Virus record (IMG/VR): IMGVR_UViG_3300025131_000286 | Location: 1 to 29,261 of that record | Strand: one strand, 5' to 3' | Length of the DNA stretch: 29,261 nt | DNA from: a virus | Shown: positions 6,255 to 12,729 of the stretch, one piece after another | Numbering within the stretch: the first letter of the stretch is position 1 | Layout of the letters: every line of letters begins with the position of its first letter | Program-made: the position numbers and the translations under genes | Notes under the pieces: generated by a model | What the model saw: only the letters and a program-made list of their open reading frames with translations | Database searches by the model: none | What the model was told of the DNA's origin: nothing

Positions 6255-6985
6255 GTATACCATTTGAACAATTATTACCTTTTCCTATAGAGAGATTTGA
6301 AAAAGAATTTAGAGATAAGAAATACTTTATAGTAAAAAGTGATAAACCAATCTTCCAAGACCACTTTAGTTGGAAAGAATTCGACATGTATTTAAACAGT
6401 CATAAATTAAGTGGTTGGGATAGAATGCCGCAGTTACAAATAGTAACTAGCAATGGCAAGTATTGTCATAGAAAAAAGCAGTTTCAACAAGGCTCTAAGA
6501 TGATAAAAAATAAAGTATTAACCAGAGAAGAAATATTTGACCTCTGGAATCAGGGAAACAGTTTTGTTCTTTCTCTTTGCGAGTTCCTAAATAAAACAAT
6601 GTGGAATCAATGCAAAGAGTTTGAAAAATATTGGGGCATTGGACAAGCAAATTTATACTGTTCAGGTCGTAAAGACGCACAGTGCTTTCCAGTCCATGCA
6701 GATAGTACGGATAACTTTCTTTTCCATGTAAGAGGAAGCGTACGTTGGTACATATATAATGAGTTCTCATATGAGTGTAGAAAAGAAGATATCACCCTTA
6801 ATGAGGTGGTTGATTTAGACGAAGGAGACTTATTATACTTACCAAAAAAACTTTATCATAAGGTAGAAACCTTAAGCCCAAGAATATCAATTTCGTATCA
6901 TTTTAGGGAGCCAGCAGGCAAACCCTATAAGAGAGCAGAATGGTATGATTGGATCGGAGAGATAAGTAATGGCACAACCGAGTGA
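6251..6985 (+). CDS. JmjC/cupin-type oxygenase
   Basis: The 244-residue protein shows a JmjC (YcfD/Cupin_4 or Cupin_8-like) core. GQANLYCSGR is followed by FPVHADSTDNFLFHVRGSVR, giving H149 and D151 of the iron site, then DLDEGDLLYLPKKLYHKVE with the distal H203. The 'phVRGSxRW' and 'GDxLYxPxxxxH' phrases are characteristic of ribosomal oxygenases of the YcfD/MINA group and small-molecule JmjC enzymes. It follows a glycosyltransferase and another oxygenase in one overlapping operon. As YcfD hydroxylates a ribosomal protein, a ribosome or translation target is conceivable, but this is inference. Confidence 0.82.
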   Translation: MSIPFEQLLPFPIERFEKEFRDKKYFIVKSDKPIFQDHFSWKEFDMYLNSHKLSGWDRMPQLQIVTSNGKYCHRKKQFQQGSKMIKNKVLTREEIFDLWNQGNSFVLSLCEFLNKTMWNQCKEFEKYWGIGQANLYCSGRKDAQCFPVHADSTDNFLFHVRGSVRWYIYNEFSYECRKEDITLNEVVDLDEGDLLYLPKKLYHKVETLSPRISISYHFREPAGKPYKRAEWYDWIGEISNGTTE

Positions 6986-7346
6986 ACAGTTCTCAGGCGA
7001 TATGTCTAGGAACGAGGTAGAGATTGATCTTAATAAATTTATGGCTATGGTAGCTGAAATCGGCGAACTAAAGCAGAAAATTATGGAGATGGAAAATGAA
7101 AGGGAACCAGATAATCCTTGGCAAAAATGGATTTGGTTATCTCAGATGATAGACGCGTGGAGAATATTCCCTCGTTTATTCCTATCAGTTTACATCTACC
7201 TATTATACTTCTGTACAATGTGGTTTATGGATCTTGATACTCCAACACTAGAGCAATCTGGATTGATTTCGATAGTAGTAGGAGCAGGAGCTGCATGGTT
7301 TGGCTTATACGCTGGTACAGCGAAAGATAAGATCAACAGTAAGTAA
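6969..7346 (+). CDS. Putative holin (two membrane segments)
   Basis: The 125-residue protein has an acidic coiled-coil N-terminus (about 20-46), a tryptophan-rich interface (WQKWIWLSQMIDAWRIFP) and two hydrophobic segments: residues 69-87 (RLFLSVYIYLLYFCTMWFM) and 97-116 (SGLISIVVGAGAAWFGLYAG). The short C-terminus is charged. The pattern resembles GTA/phage holins and similar small membrane proteins of marine phages, often annotated as holins. It is 3.6 kb from the endolysin, which is unusual but not rare. It overlaps the JmjC gene by 17 nt and ends the operon. Confidence 0.5.
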   Translation: MAQPSEQFSGDMSRNEVEIDLNKFMAMVAEIGELKQKIMEMENEREPDNPWQKWIWLSQMIDAWRIFPRLFLSVYIYLLYFCTMWFMDLDTPTLEQSGLISIVVGAGAAWFGLYAGTAKDKINSK

Positions 7347-7361
7347 TTATTATATGCAATC

Positions 7362-7402
7362 GAAAAATAGTTCTTGACTTGATTTCAAATTTTTGATATA
7401 AT
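7362..7402 (+). promoter_or_regulatory. Promoter with extended -35 block before a leaderless start
   Basis: TTGACT at 7374-7379 and TATAAT at 7397-7402 have a 17-bp spacer. The -35 is preceded by AAAAATAGTTC. The ATG at 7409 is 7 nt past the -10, as at 302 (minus) and 11779. Confidence 0.85.
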
Positions 7403-7408
7403 AACTAT

Positions 7409-7561
7409 ATGAAATCAAAGAAGAAACTTGAACATAGTAACAGCGCGTGGGATAGTGCCCTTGCTCGAATGAGAGTCAGGACAAAATCCTCGCGATGTTT
7501 ATGTGGACAAAGAATAGATAAATGTAATGAGGCTTACGCTCACATTACACAAGGCTATTAG
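7409..7561 (+). CDS. Small basic Cys-containing protein, 50 aa, leaderless
   Basis: A 50-codon frame begins exactly at the predicted transcription start and has no ribosome binding site. The N-terminal half is basic (MKSKKKLEHSNSAWDSALAR) and is followed by RCLCGQRIDKCNEAYAH, with three cysteines in C-x-C-x6-C spacing that could bind a metal or nucleic acid. The final codons form a hairpin (7523-7529 with 7543-7549). I do not recognise a family. Evidence for translation is the promoter-ATG spacing seen at other genes here and the protein-like composition; the region might instead be a non-coding RNA. Confidence 0.5.
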   Translation: MKSKKKLEHSNSAWDSALARMRVRTKSSRCLCGQRIDKCNEAYAHITQGY

Positions 7562-7740
7562 GGAGTCCCTCAGAAGTCGTTCGCGAAGTGAACTTAATGA
7601 TTGGATACGCAACACAAAATTGATACAGCGTGTGAACGCTACTTAAGTAATTAACACAGCATAAAAAAGTAAGTGGAGCTACCTTTCAAGCGGTACCTGC
7701 CTGATATACGGGAGAGGGACTAACCCTTTTAGAGAAAAAG
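7562..7740 (+). promoter_or_regulatory. Structured non-coding leader between small gene and 7741 operon
   Basis: This 179-nt stretch, part of the 394-nt gap between the holin candidate and the gene at 7741, has no convincing frame. It contains hairpins: AGCGT/ACGCT with a GTGA tetraloop (7627-7640), GTTC/GAAC around 7579-7593, and a stem near 7714-7734 (GAGAGGG with CCCTTTT) just before the GAGAAAAAG that precedes ATG 7741. The last could block or pace translation of the downstream gene. Only the pairing is seen; function is inferred. Confidence 0.35.
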
Positions 7741-7974
7741 ATGGAAAAAGAAAACATAATAAAAGATCCAAAAACTGGTGTTCGTGCATACGAAATAGAC
7801 GGCATGCGCTGTACATTTCCACCTGACTGGACAGACGAGCAAAAAGAAGCATGGTTTGACAGAGCAAGAAATGATATGGCTAATCGTAGACAATTAAGAA
7901 TGATTAAAAAGAATGGTGTTAGTACAGTTTTGAGAGCTTTTAGATTTCACGGAGACAGGCATGGAGAAACCTGA
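7741..7974 (+). CDS. Hypothetical protein, 77 aa
   Basis: The small charged protein begins MEKENIIKDPKTGVRAYEID and contains CTFPPDWTDEQKEAWFDRAR, an Asp/Trp-rich stretch, then a basic tail (MANRRQLRMIKKNG). There are no membrane segments and no family I recognise. It opens an operon whose members overlap one another: its stop overlaps the next start by 14 nt. A weak hairpin lies just upstream of the start. Confidence 0.65.
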   Translation: MEKENIIKDPKTGVRAYEIDGMRCTFPPDWTDEQKEAWFDRARNDMANRRQLRMIKKNGVSTVLRAFRFHGDRHGET

Positions 7975-8167
7975 ACTAATTGGTATACTAGACGATCAGA
8001 ATATGCAAACTATGACACAAAGAACTATGCTACGGATAAACCTTCAGAAGCAACAGAAAGAAGCTGAAGAGCAAATAACTGTACTCGAAGGAAAACTAGC
8101 AAGGACAAAAGAATATTTAGCAAAAATCGAGGGTGGAATAGATGTACTCGATGAGCTAGATAAGTGA
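7961..8167 (+). CDS. Small coiled-coil protein, 68 aa
   Basis: Nearly the whole protein after residue 20 is a heptad-rich helix (INLQKQQKEAEEQITVLEGK, LARTKEYLAKIEGG). It probably dimerises or serves as an accessory subunit. It overlaps its upstream neighbour by 14 nt and ends 1-4 nt into the GTG start of the oxygenase at 8164, so translation is coupled. No specific function can be assigned. Confidence 0.65.
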   Translation: MEKPELIGILDDQNMQTMTQRTMLRINLQKQQKEAEEQITVLEGKLARTKEYLAKIEGGIDVLDELDK

Positions 8168-8778
8168 TCCATATAGTTGATGACTTTTATAGTAACCCAG
8201 ACGCAGTCCGACAGGAAGCTCTTGGGTTAAACTTTATTGAAGGCATAAATATTAAGAAGAAGCGAGCACATACAGGTGTTCGAGCCAAAAACCCTAACTA
8301 TGCTAATATGGTTTATCTTCGGAATAGATTACAGTCTATAGTAGGAAAAATAGTAGACTTTAATCACCATACGAGTAATGGATCTTTTAACTTAGGTTAT
8401 AAGAAATCACATTACTTTAATTGGATTCACGGAGACCATACTAAAGATAGAGGAACCATAGACGGATTCTGGGCAGCAGTTATATATCTCACTCCTAATC
8501 CCCCATCAAATTCTGGAACAATTTTAGTAGAACAAACGAGAACACAAACTACTAAACAGTACCAAAATGATTCAGCAATAATAGGCCCCGCCTTTAGAGA
8601 GAATTTTTTCGAGGCAGGATTAGACGAGTGGAAGCCACATACTATAGTAGAAAATAGATACAATAGATGCCTTATTTTTAAAGGTACATATTTTCACGCC
8701 CCTACAGTTTCTAGCTTTGGTCATAACAAGGAGACAGGAAGATTAACCCAAGTAGCATTTTTTGAGACAGAAACATGA
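8164..8778 (+). CDS. 2OG-Fe(II) oxygenase-like protein, DUF6445 type
   Basis: The 204-residue protein starts with GTG at 8164: MIHIVDDFYSNPDAVRQEAL is the typical opening of DUF6445-like phage and bacterial oxygenases. The iron ligands are visible as H89 and D91 in NWIHGDHT and H178 in GTYFHAPT, with R193 in GRLTQVAFF at the 2OG-binding position. The strand IYLTPNPP lies between. The family is linked to hydroxylation of protein or small-molecule substrates, though specific reactions are mostly unknown. The stop overlaps the next ATG. Confidence 0.75.
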   Translation: MIHIVDDFYSNPDAVRQEALGLNFIEGINIKKKRAHTGVRAKNPNYANMVYLRNRLQSIVGKIVDFNHHTSNGSFNLGYKKSHYFNWIHGDHTKDRGTIDGFWAAVIYLTPNPPSNSGTILVEQTRTQTTKQYQNDSAIIGPAFRENFFEAGLDEWKPHTIVENRYNRCLIFKGTYFHAPTVSSFGHNKETGRLTQVAFFETET

Positions 8779-9086
8779 AGGAAAAAATAGAGTATAAATT
8801 TAATGAAGAAGATGTATTGCAGTACCTAAAGCAGTACATAGACAAAACTTACGAACAACACTACGCCAACGGAAACATTCAGGCAACTGAAATAATTTTT
8901 GACGCAGAACATGGAATAGGATTTTGTATCGGAAACATTATAAAATACGCCCAGAGATACGGGAAGAAGGACGGACACAACCCTGCTGATCTGTTGAAAA
9001 TAATTCACTACGCCATAATGCTTTATGGAAAAAAGCATATGGTCGTTTTAGATGGAGAGGACTATGGCACTCACCAGAGGGATTAA
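8775..9086 (+). CDS. DUF3310-like protein
   Basis: The 103-residue protein has HYANGNIQATEIIFDAEHGI followed by GNIIKYAQRYGKK and DLLKIIHYAIMLYG. This is the pattern of DUF3310, a family common in phages and sometimes annotated as nucleotide kinase-like, with the G-N-x-x-K-Y-x-x-R-x-G-K-K core. Its biochemical role is not established. It overlaps the oxygenase stop (ATGA) and itself overlaps the HTH gene by 23 nt. Confidence 0.75.
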   Translation: MKEKIEYKFNEEDVLQYLKQYIDKTYEQHYANGNIQATEIIFDAEHGIGFCIGNIIKYAQRYGKKDGHNPADLLKIIHYAIMLYGKKHMVVLDGEDYGTHQRD

Positions 9087-9807
9087 AAAGAAAGACCATG
9101 AAAAATTAACAGATGCAAACATTAGCAATGTAATTAAGTTGCTAAGTGATGAAAAACCTATTACGAAAAAGGAAGCATGTGAGATTCTGAACATAAGGTA
9201 TAACACGACCCGACTTCAGAGGATTATAGACGAATTTCAAGATGTATATGAATACAGAGAAAATCGTAAAGCAAAACTTCGAGGTACGGGCGCGACAAGA
9301 GAGGAAATAAAATCAGTCATTGAGGAATACCTCGAAGGCAGTAATATTTCTACAATAGCAACGCGTATGTACAGGTCAAATGCTTTCGTAAAAGCAATTA
9401 TCGAAAGAGTTGGAGTACCACAAAAACTTGCAGATACGGACTATGAAGGACAACGAAACTCTCTGCTACCAGAAGAATGTATAGCAGAAGAATTCGAAGT
9501 CGGTGAAAAAGTCTGGTACCCTAGAAAAAACAAGTTTGCAATCATTAAGCGAGAGATTACACCAGAGTATCAGGCATCAATGCCAGGATACATGTGTTAT
9601 GGAAACATAGACGAGTGTGTAAACTACGAAGATAAATACGGGGCAAAAGGTTATGCACTCAAAGTGCTAGATCCGATACCCCAACACGAAATGGATAAGA
9701 CTCTGTTTCCGTGGCTTGATGGTAGTAAAGTGGGTTTCCATTCATTTGCCCTAGCGTATGATATAGGCAGTTTAAGGCATCTGGAAAAATATGGAGTTCA
9801 TTTATAA
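9064..9807 (+). CDS. HTH-containing DNA-binding protein, 247 aa
   Basis: I place the start at ATG 9064 because GGAGAGG lies just before it; the earlier ATG at 9052 has no such site. The N-terminal half shows two helix-turn-helix-like regions: about residues 12-58 (NVIKLLSDEKPITKKEACEI followed by RLQRIIDEF) and about 75-115 (YLEGSNISTIATRMYRSNAF). The C-terminal half contains FEVGEKVWYPRKNKFAIIKR, an SH3-like or KOW-like strand pattern. It is likely a transcriptional regulator or replication accessory factor. No named family is claimed. Confidence 0.65.
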   Translation: MALTRGIKKKDHEKLTDANISNVIKLLSDEKPITKKEACEILNIRYNTTRLQRIIDEFQDVYEYRENRKAKLRGTGATREEIKSVIEEYLEGSNISTIATRMYRSNAFVKAIIERVGVPQKLADTDYEGQRNSLLPEECIAEEFEVGEKVWYPRKNKFAIIKREITPEYQASMPGYMCYGNIDECVNYEDKYGAKGYALKVLDPIPQHEMDKTLFPWLDGSKVGFHSFALAYDIGSLRHLEKYGVHL

Positions 9808-10057
9808 TTGGGTACTACCCTTATGGATAGCAAGTTGGATAATGATTATCTGGCAGATATTCTTACCCTCAATCAGAATTATTGGGAATATTGATAGCGA
9901 GCATGTAATATATCGTTGGCGATATATGACTTTCCTGTTATTTGGAATCATGGCGTTCGTCTGTGTGCCTATCATGTTGATACCAGCATTGATAGAGTCT
10001 TACAGACAACAATTTATTTATAATTATGTTAGGAATTTAGTTGAAGAAGATGTATGA
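9791..10057 (+). CDS. Two-span membrane protein, 88 aa
   Basis: Two hydrophobic segments flank a short polar loop: about residues 6-30 (WVLPLWIASWIMIIWQIFL) and 46-68 (MTFLLFGIMAFVCVPIMLI). The C-terminus is charged. Size and topology would suit a second holin or antiholin, or a membrane anchor for a neighbour; there is no residue-level signature. It overlaps the HTH gene by 17 nt and the next gene by 4 nt. Confidence 0.65.
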   Translation: MEFIYNWVLPLWIASWIMIIWQIFLPSIRIIGNIDSEHVIYRWRYMTFLLFGIMAFVCVPIMLIPALIESYRQQFIYNYVRNLVEEDV

Positions 10058-10254
10058 GACTACAGAAAACCTTATTTGGTAAAATGGCAGATATACACAC
10101 AATCGCGGAATGCAGCAAGAAGCTTGCCGTATTGCTAGATAAACTCGAAACGATAAATGAAGAAGACCCAATGCTAAAGTATAAAGTCTCTGACTGTAAA
10201 CAATTAGCAAAGGAGTTAAAAAATGAATCAGAGTTTATTTCTGGAATACGATGA
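10054..10254 (+). CDS. Small helical protein, 66 aa
   Basis: The protein is mostly charged helix (AECSKKLAVLLDKLETIN, QLAKELKNESEF). The ATGA overlap with the membrane protein supports the start at 10054; a second ATG at 10084 is possible and would give MADIHTIAECS. Its last 32 nt overlap the next gene in another frame. No family is recognised. Confidence 0.55.
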   Translation: MRLQKTLFGKMADIHTIAECSKKLAVLLDKLETINEEDPMLKYKVSDCKQLAKELKNESEFISGIR

Positions 10255-10579
10255 AGCAAAGATACCTGTAATCCGTAACCCATATGAGAGACTAGTCTCT
10301 TTGTATAGAGACAGTTGGGATTGGTACGGCTTTGATAAGTGGGTTCTGAACAATGAGATAAGGTCTCAAGCAGACCTCTACTCCCATTATGAGAAAGTAA
10401 TAACCTTAGAATATTGGGAACAGGACTGTATAGCTTTAGACATAGAACCCATAGATAGTTCTATTTTGATGAAGCAAACGATTTCTAACGACTACAAAAG
10501 GTGGTATACAAATAAGTCTTTAATAATAGTATCGAAGATAATTAAGCCAGACATTGATACCTACGGGTATAGCTATTAA
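10223..10579 (+). CDS. Minimal sulfotransferase-like protein lacking the 5' PAPS site
   Basis: The 118-residue protein has a well-placed AGGAG site (10211-10215). VIRNPYERLVSLYRDSW matches the 3'-phosphate-binding 'R-x-P-x-x-R-x-x-S-x-Y' box of Sulfotransfer_2 enzymes (R18, P20, R23, S26). The C-terminus NDYKRWYTNKSLIIVSKI then KPDIDTYGYSY matches the usual 'Y-x-x-W/Y-Y-t ... D-i-x-x-f-G-Y' ending. The N-terminal P-loop-like 5' PAPS-binding segment is absent, and the upstream gene does not supply it. It may be a degenerate or regulatory form, or act with the full-length sulfotransferase-like protein at 25800-26420. Confidence 0.65.
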   Translation: MNQSLFLEYDEAKIPVIRNPYERLVSLYRDSWDWYGFDKWVLNNEIRSQADLYSHYEKVITLEYWEQDCIALDIEPIDSSILMKQTISNDYKRWYTNKSLIIVSKIIKPDIDTYGYSY

Positions 10580-10580
10580 A

Positions 10581-10618
10581 ATATAGTTCTTGACATCGCT
10601 CTCCATTTTTAGTATAAT
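10581..10618 (+). promoter_or_regulatory. Promoter upstream of the 10688 gene
   Basis: TTGACA at 10590-10595 and TATAAT at 10613-10618 have a 17-bp spacer ending ATTTTTAG, with ATATAGTTC before the -35. The predicted start near 10625 gives a leader of about 63 nt to the GTG at 10688. Confidence 0.87.
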
Positions 10619-10687
10619 ATATCTATAAATGGAAAAATCATGGGCGATAGATTTTACTTTCAACAACAACAAAAACGGAGACGAAAA

Positions 10688-11044
10688 GTGGCTTGGGAAC
10701 AAGAAAAGAAAGAACAGGCGATTAACATGTATGTTAGTGCCGAACCAACTCCAGAAGATAGTATAGAAATCGTTAAAGACATTGCTTCCGACTTAGGCGA
10801 GAGCCCAAACGGTGTAAGAATGATCTTAACACGAGCTGGTGTATATGTTAAAAAATCTCCTGCAACTCGTTCATCTAGTGGTGGATCAACTGGTGGAGGT
10901 CGTGTATCTGTAGCAGACGCACAGGCAACCTTAACCAATGCAATTCGCGACACAGGCAGAGAGCCAGATGAAACAATAATTAGTAAGCTAACAGGGAAGG
11001 CTGCCAATTATTTTGCAGAGATTATTAGCTCAGTAAACGAATAA
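10688..11044 (+). CDS. Myb/HTH-like DNA-binding protein with Gly/Ser linker
   Basis: I choose GTG 10688 (118 residues) because GGAG lies 7 nt upstream; an ATG at 10640 in the same frame would add an unlikely QQQQKRRRK stretch and has no binding site. Residues 2-55 (MAWEQEKKEQAINMYV through VKDIASDLGESPNGVRMILT and RAGVYVKK) match the Myb-like repeat of the proteins at 108-302 (minus) and 16968-17690. A linker (SSSGGSTGGG) joins a second helical region (DAQATLTNAI, GKAANYFAEIISSV). It is likely a DNA-binding regulator. A terminator-like hairpin follows the stop. Confidence 0.68.
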   Translation: MAWEQEKKEQAINMYVSAEPTPEDSIEIVKDIASDLGESPNGVRMILTRAGVYVKKSPATRSSSGGSTGGGRVSVADAQATLTNAIRDTGREPDETIISKLTGKAANYFAEIISSVNE

Positions 11045-11058
11045 CTACCCCTGATCGT

Positions 11059-11087
11059 GGGGGACAGCAATGTCCCCTGCGTATTTT
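11059..11087 (+). terminator. GCAA-capped hairpin with T-run
   Basis: GGGGACA (11060-11066) pairs perfectly with TGTCCCC (11071-11077) around a GCAA tetraloop, and ATTTTT follows at 11082-11087. It looks like a terminator after the Myb-like gene. Upstream CCCC (11048-11051) could instead pair with GGGG (11059-11062), so two exclusive folds are possible. The ATG of a tiny frame lies in the loop/stem. Confidence 0.6.
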
Positions 11088-11147
11088 TACACCTATCAAA
11101 AAGACCTCGGTTTTAAGGATACCATTGTTTGGGACGGTAAGAAATAA
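11070..11147 (+). CDS. Possible 25-aa mini-protein
   Basis: A 25-codon frame begins inside the hairpin at 11060-11077, behind a G-rich stretch, and ends 22 nt before the next gene. The peptide is MSPAYFYTYQKDLGFKDTIV plus WDGKK. The composition is protein-like and the hairpin would hide the start codon, which would suit translational control. It might equally be chance sequence after a terminator. Confidence 0.25.
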   Translation: MSPAYFYTYQKDLGFKDTIVWDGKK

Positions 11148-11169
11148 GTACTAACCCACAAGGAACCTA

Positions 11170-11442
11170 ATGAAGAAAGAGGAGTTTATCGCACAGGTTG
11201 ATAGATGCGGTGACGCTATAATAACTTATCGAAGTCAAAACAGTCGTAGACTAAAGTATAACGTCTGTACTCTGAATTTCGATAACAAATATATTCAGTC
11301 AAAAAGAAATAGAGCAAGACCTAACAACCGACAGGTCTTACTATTCTGCTGGGATACAGACTCCTACAGATTACTCATGCCTGAGAATGTTACTTCTATT
11401 GTTCCTTTACAAGCGATCTTGAAAAATGATAGAAATACATGA
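11170..11442 (+). CDS. Hypothetical protein, 90 aa
   Basis: An AAGGA site before ATG 11170 supports the start. The sequence is basic and probably beta-rich: RRLKYNVCTLNFDNKYI, NNRQVLLFCWDTDSYRLL, then ENVTSIVPLQAIL. The D-T-D-S-Y-R/K plus V-T-S-I-V-P-L ending is one I associate with small conserved proteins of marine phages with no known function. It overlaps the PC4-like gene by 17 nt. Confidence 0.7.
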   Translation: MKKEEFIAQVDRCGDAIITYRSQNSRRLKYNVCTLNFDNKYIQSKRNRARPNNRQVLLFCWDTDSYRLLMPENVTSIVPLQAILKNDRNT

Positions 11443-11731
11443 AGCCCCCGCCGTATTTGAAAAACTAATACATCACAATGAAGGTAAGCACGAGCGTGTT
11501 TATCTGACCATCAACACCTTTAGAGACGTCGAGTATTTATCCATAAGAAAATATTACCAAGATTTTGACGAAGAATGGAAGCCTAGTAGGGAAGGAGTAT
11601 CCATACCATTAGATTTCGACAATAGCAGAAACTTCTTCGATGGGTTAGTTGAGATTCTTTCGCTTACTGAAGTGAAGGATATACTTGAAGAACATTTCAA
11701 AGACAAACTCGATCAAATATATTTAGATTAG
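11426..11731 (+). CDS. PC4-like single-stranded DNA-binding protein
   Basis: The 101-residue protein contains VYLTINTFRDVEYLSIRKYY then EEWKPSREGVSIPLDFDNS and FFDGLVEIL. This matches the PC4/Sub1 domain, where strands carrying 'I-S-I-R-x-Y/F-Y' and 'W-x-P-x-x-x-G-I-S-L' form an ssDNA-binding beta-sheet. PC4-fold proteins are known in bacteria and phages (for example T5 and lactococcal phages) as ssDNA-binding or transcription cofactors. Its place just upstream of the ligase and near other replication genes fits a replication or late-transcription role. Confidence 0.65.
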   Translation: MIEIHEAPAVFEKLIHHNEGKHERVYLTINTFRDVEYLSIRKYYQDFDEEWKPSREGVSIPLDFDNSRNFFDGLVEILSLTEVKDILEEHFKDKLDQIYLD

Positions 11732-11733
11732 CA

Positions 11734-11772
11734 AAAATAGTTCTTGACATCGCCCCCAAATTTTAGTATAAT
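11734..11772 (+). promoter_or_regulatory. Promoter of ligase N-terminal gene, leaderless
   Basis: TTGACA at 11744-11749 and TATAAT at 11767-11772 have a 17-bp spacer ending TTTTAG and the upstream block AAAATAGTTC. The ligase ATG at 11779 is exactly 7 nt past the -10. Confidence 0.88.
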
Positions 11773-11778
11773 ATATAC

Positions 11779-12729
11779 ATGAATAGAGATTTGGAAGCAT
11801 ATTTAAGCAAATGTCGCGATCAATACTATCGCGGTACACCCATCATTCCTGATGAGGTGTATGACAGGATAGTAGAAAATACGGCTGGCGAATTTAAAGT
11901 GGGACACGAAGCAGACACACGTTTTGCTCACCCATTCCAAATGTATTCACTTCAAAAAGTCTTTTCAAACGAAGACACACCCCCTGATTATCAAAATAAA
12001 GCAGTAGTTGCCACTCCTAAACTGGACGGCGCAGCTGTGTCTATTTGTTATGTAGATGGTATTTACCATGACGCATTAACTAGGGGAGATGGTAAGTACG
12101 GAATTGATATAAGTAATAAAATGAAGCATATTGCTCCGAGAGCTCTTAGTATGGGTAAAACATTATTCTCTGGTCTTAGACAGATTACAGGTGAAATTGT
12201 TGCTCCCAAGACTATTAAAAATGCTAGAAATTACGCCTCAGGCGCACTTAACCTTAAAGATGTAGAGGAGTTTAAAAGACGAGATTTGACCCTAGTGGTG
12301 TATGGGATTCACCCCCATGTCGGAGAATACTGGGCTCAGGATATGAAAATGTTAGACAACTGGTTTAATGTTATTACAATGGGCGACTACAATGAGTTTC
12401 CACAAGACGGAACGGTGTTCCGCGTAGATAAATACTCATTTTTCAATGACTTCGGGCATACTTCCCACCACCCTAGAGGAGCATATGCTCTGAAAACAAG
12501 AGAGAAAGGAATAGTTACAAAACTACTTGATGTAGTATGGAACACAGGAAAGAGTGGAGTAGTAGCTCCAACAGCTATTCTTGAACCTATTGAAATTGGA
12601 GGAGCTAATATCTCAAGAGCTACCTTACACAATATTGGATTTATAAATCAAATGGAATTAGAAATTGGGTGTAATGTAGAAGTTATTAGAAGTGGGGAAA
12701 TTATCCCTAGAATTGTGAGGAGAGTATAA
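11779..12729 (+). CDS. ligA: NAD-dependent DNA ligase, N-terminal part (adenylation and OB)
   Basis: The 316-residue protein covers the nucleotidyltransferase and OB-fold parts of a bacterial LigA. The N-terminal helical Ia-like region (PIIPDEVYDRIVEN) comes first, then TPKLDGAAVSICY with the AMP-accepting lysine K81, then LTRGDGKYGIDIS, GEIVAPK, GVVAPTAILEPIEIGGANIS, RATLHN and IRSGEIIPRIV. It stops where a full-length ligase would continue into its zinc finger. Those missing domains are encoded 3.5 kb away at 16193-16966. Ligase seals nicks in replicating DNA. The message is probably leaderless, and the last base of the stop is the first base of the next ATG. Confidence 0.93.
   Translation: MNRDLEAYLSKCRDQYYRGTPIIPDEVYDRIVENTAGEFKVGHEADTRFAHPFQMYSLQKVFSNEDTPPDYQNKAVVATPKLDGAAVSICYVDGIYHDALTRGDGKYGIDISNKMKHIAPRALSMGKTLFSGLRQITGEIVAPKTIKNARNYASGALNLKDVEEFKRRDLTLVVYGIHPHVGEYWAQDMKMLDNWFNVITMGDYNEFPQDGTVFRVDKYSFFNDFGHTSHHPRGAYALKTREKGIVTKLLDVVWNTGKSGVVAPTAILEPIEIGGANISRATLHNIGFINQMELEIGCNVEVIRSGEIIPRIVRRV

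Noticed and set aside
7562-7740. Additional tRNA or tmRNA in the leader
   Set aside because: No acceptor stem, T-loop TTCGA or CCA end can be assembled; only simple hairpins are visible.
10629-10766. 45-codon frame starting near the promoter (MEKSWAIDFT...)
   Set aside because: It overlaps the Myb-like gene in another frame, has no family resemblance and its ATG is 11 nt, not 7, from the -10; the frame with the GTG at 10688 has a good ribosome binding site and a family match.
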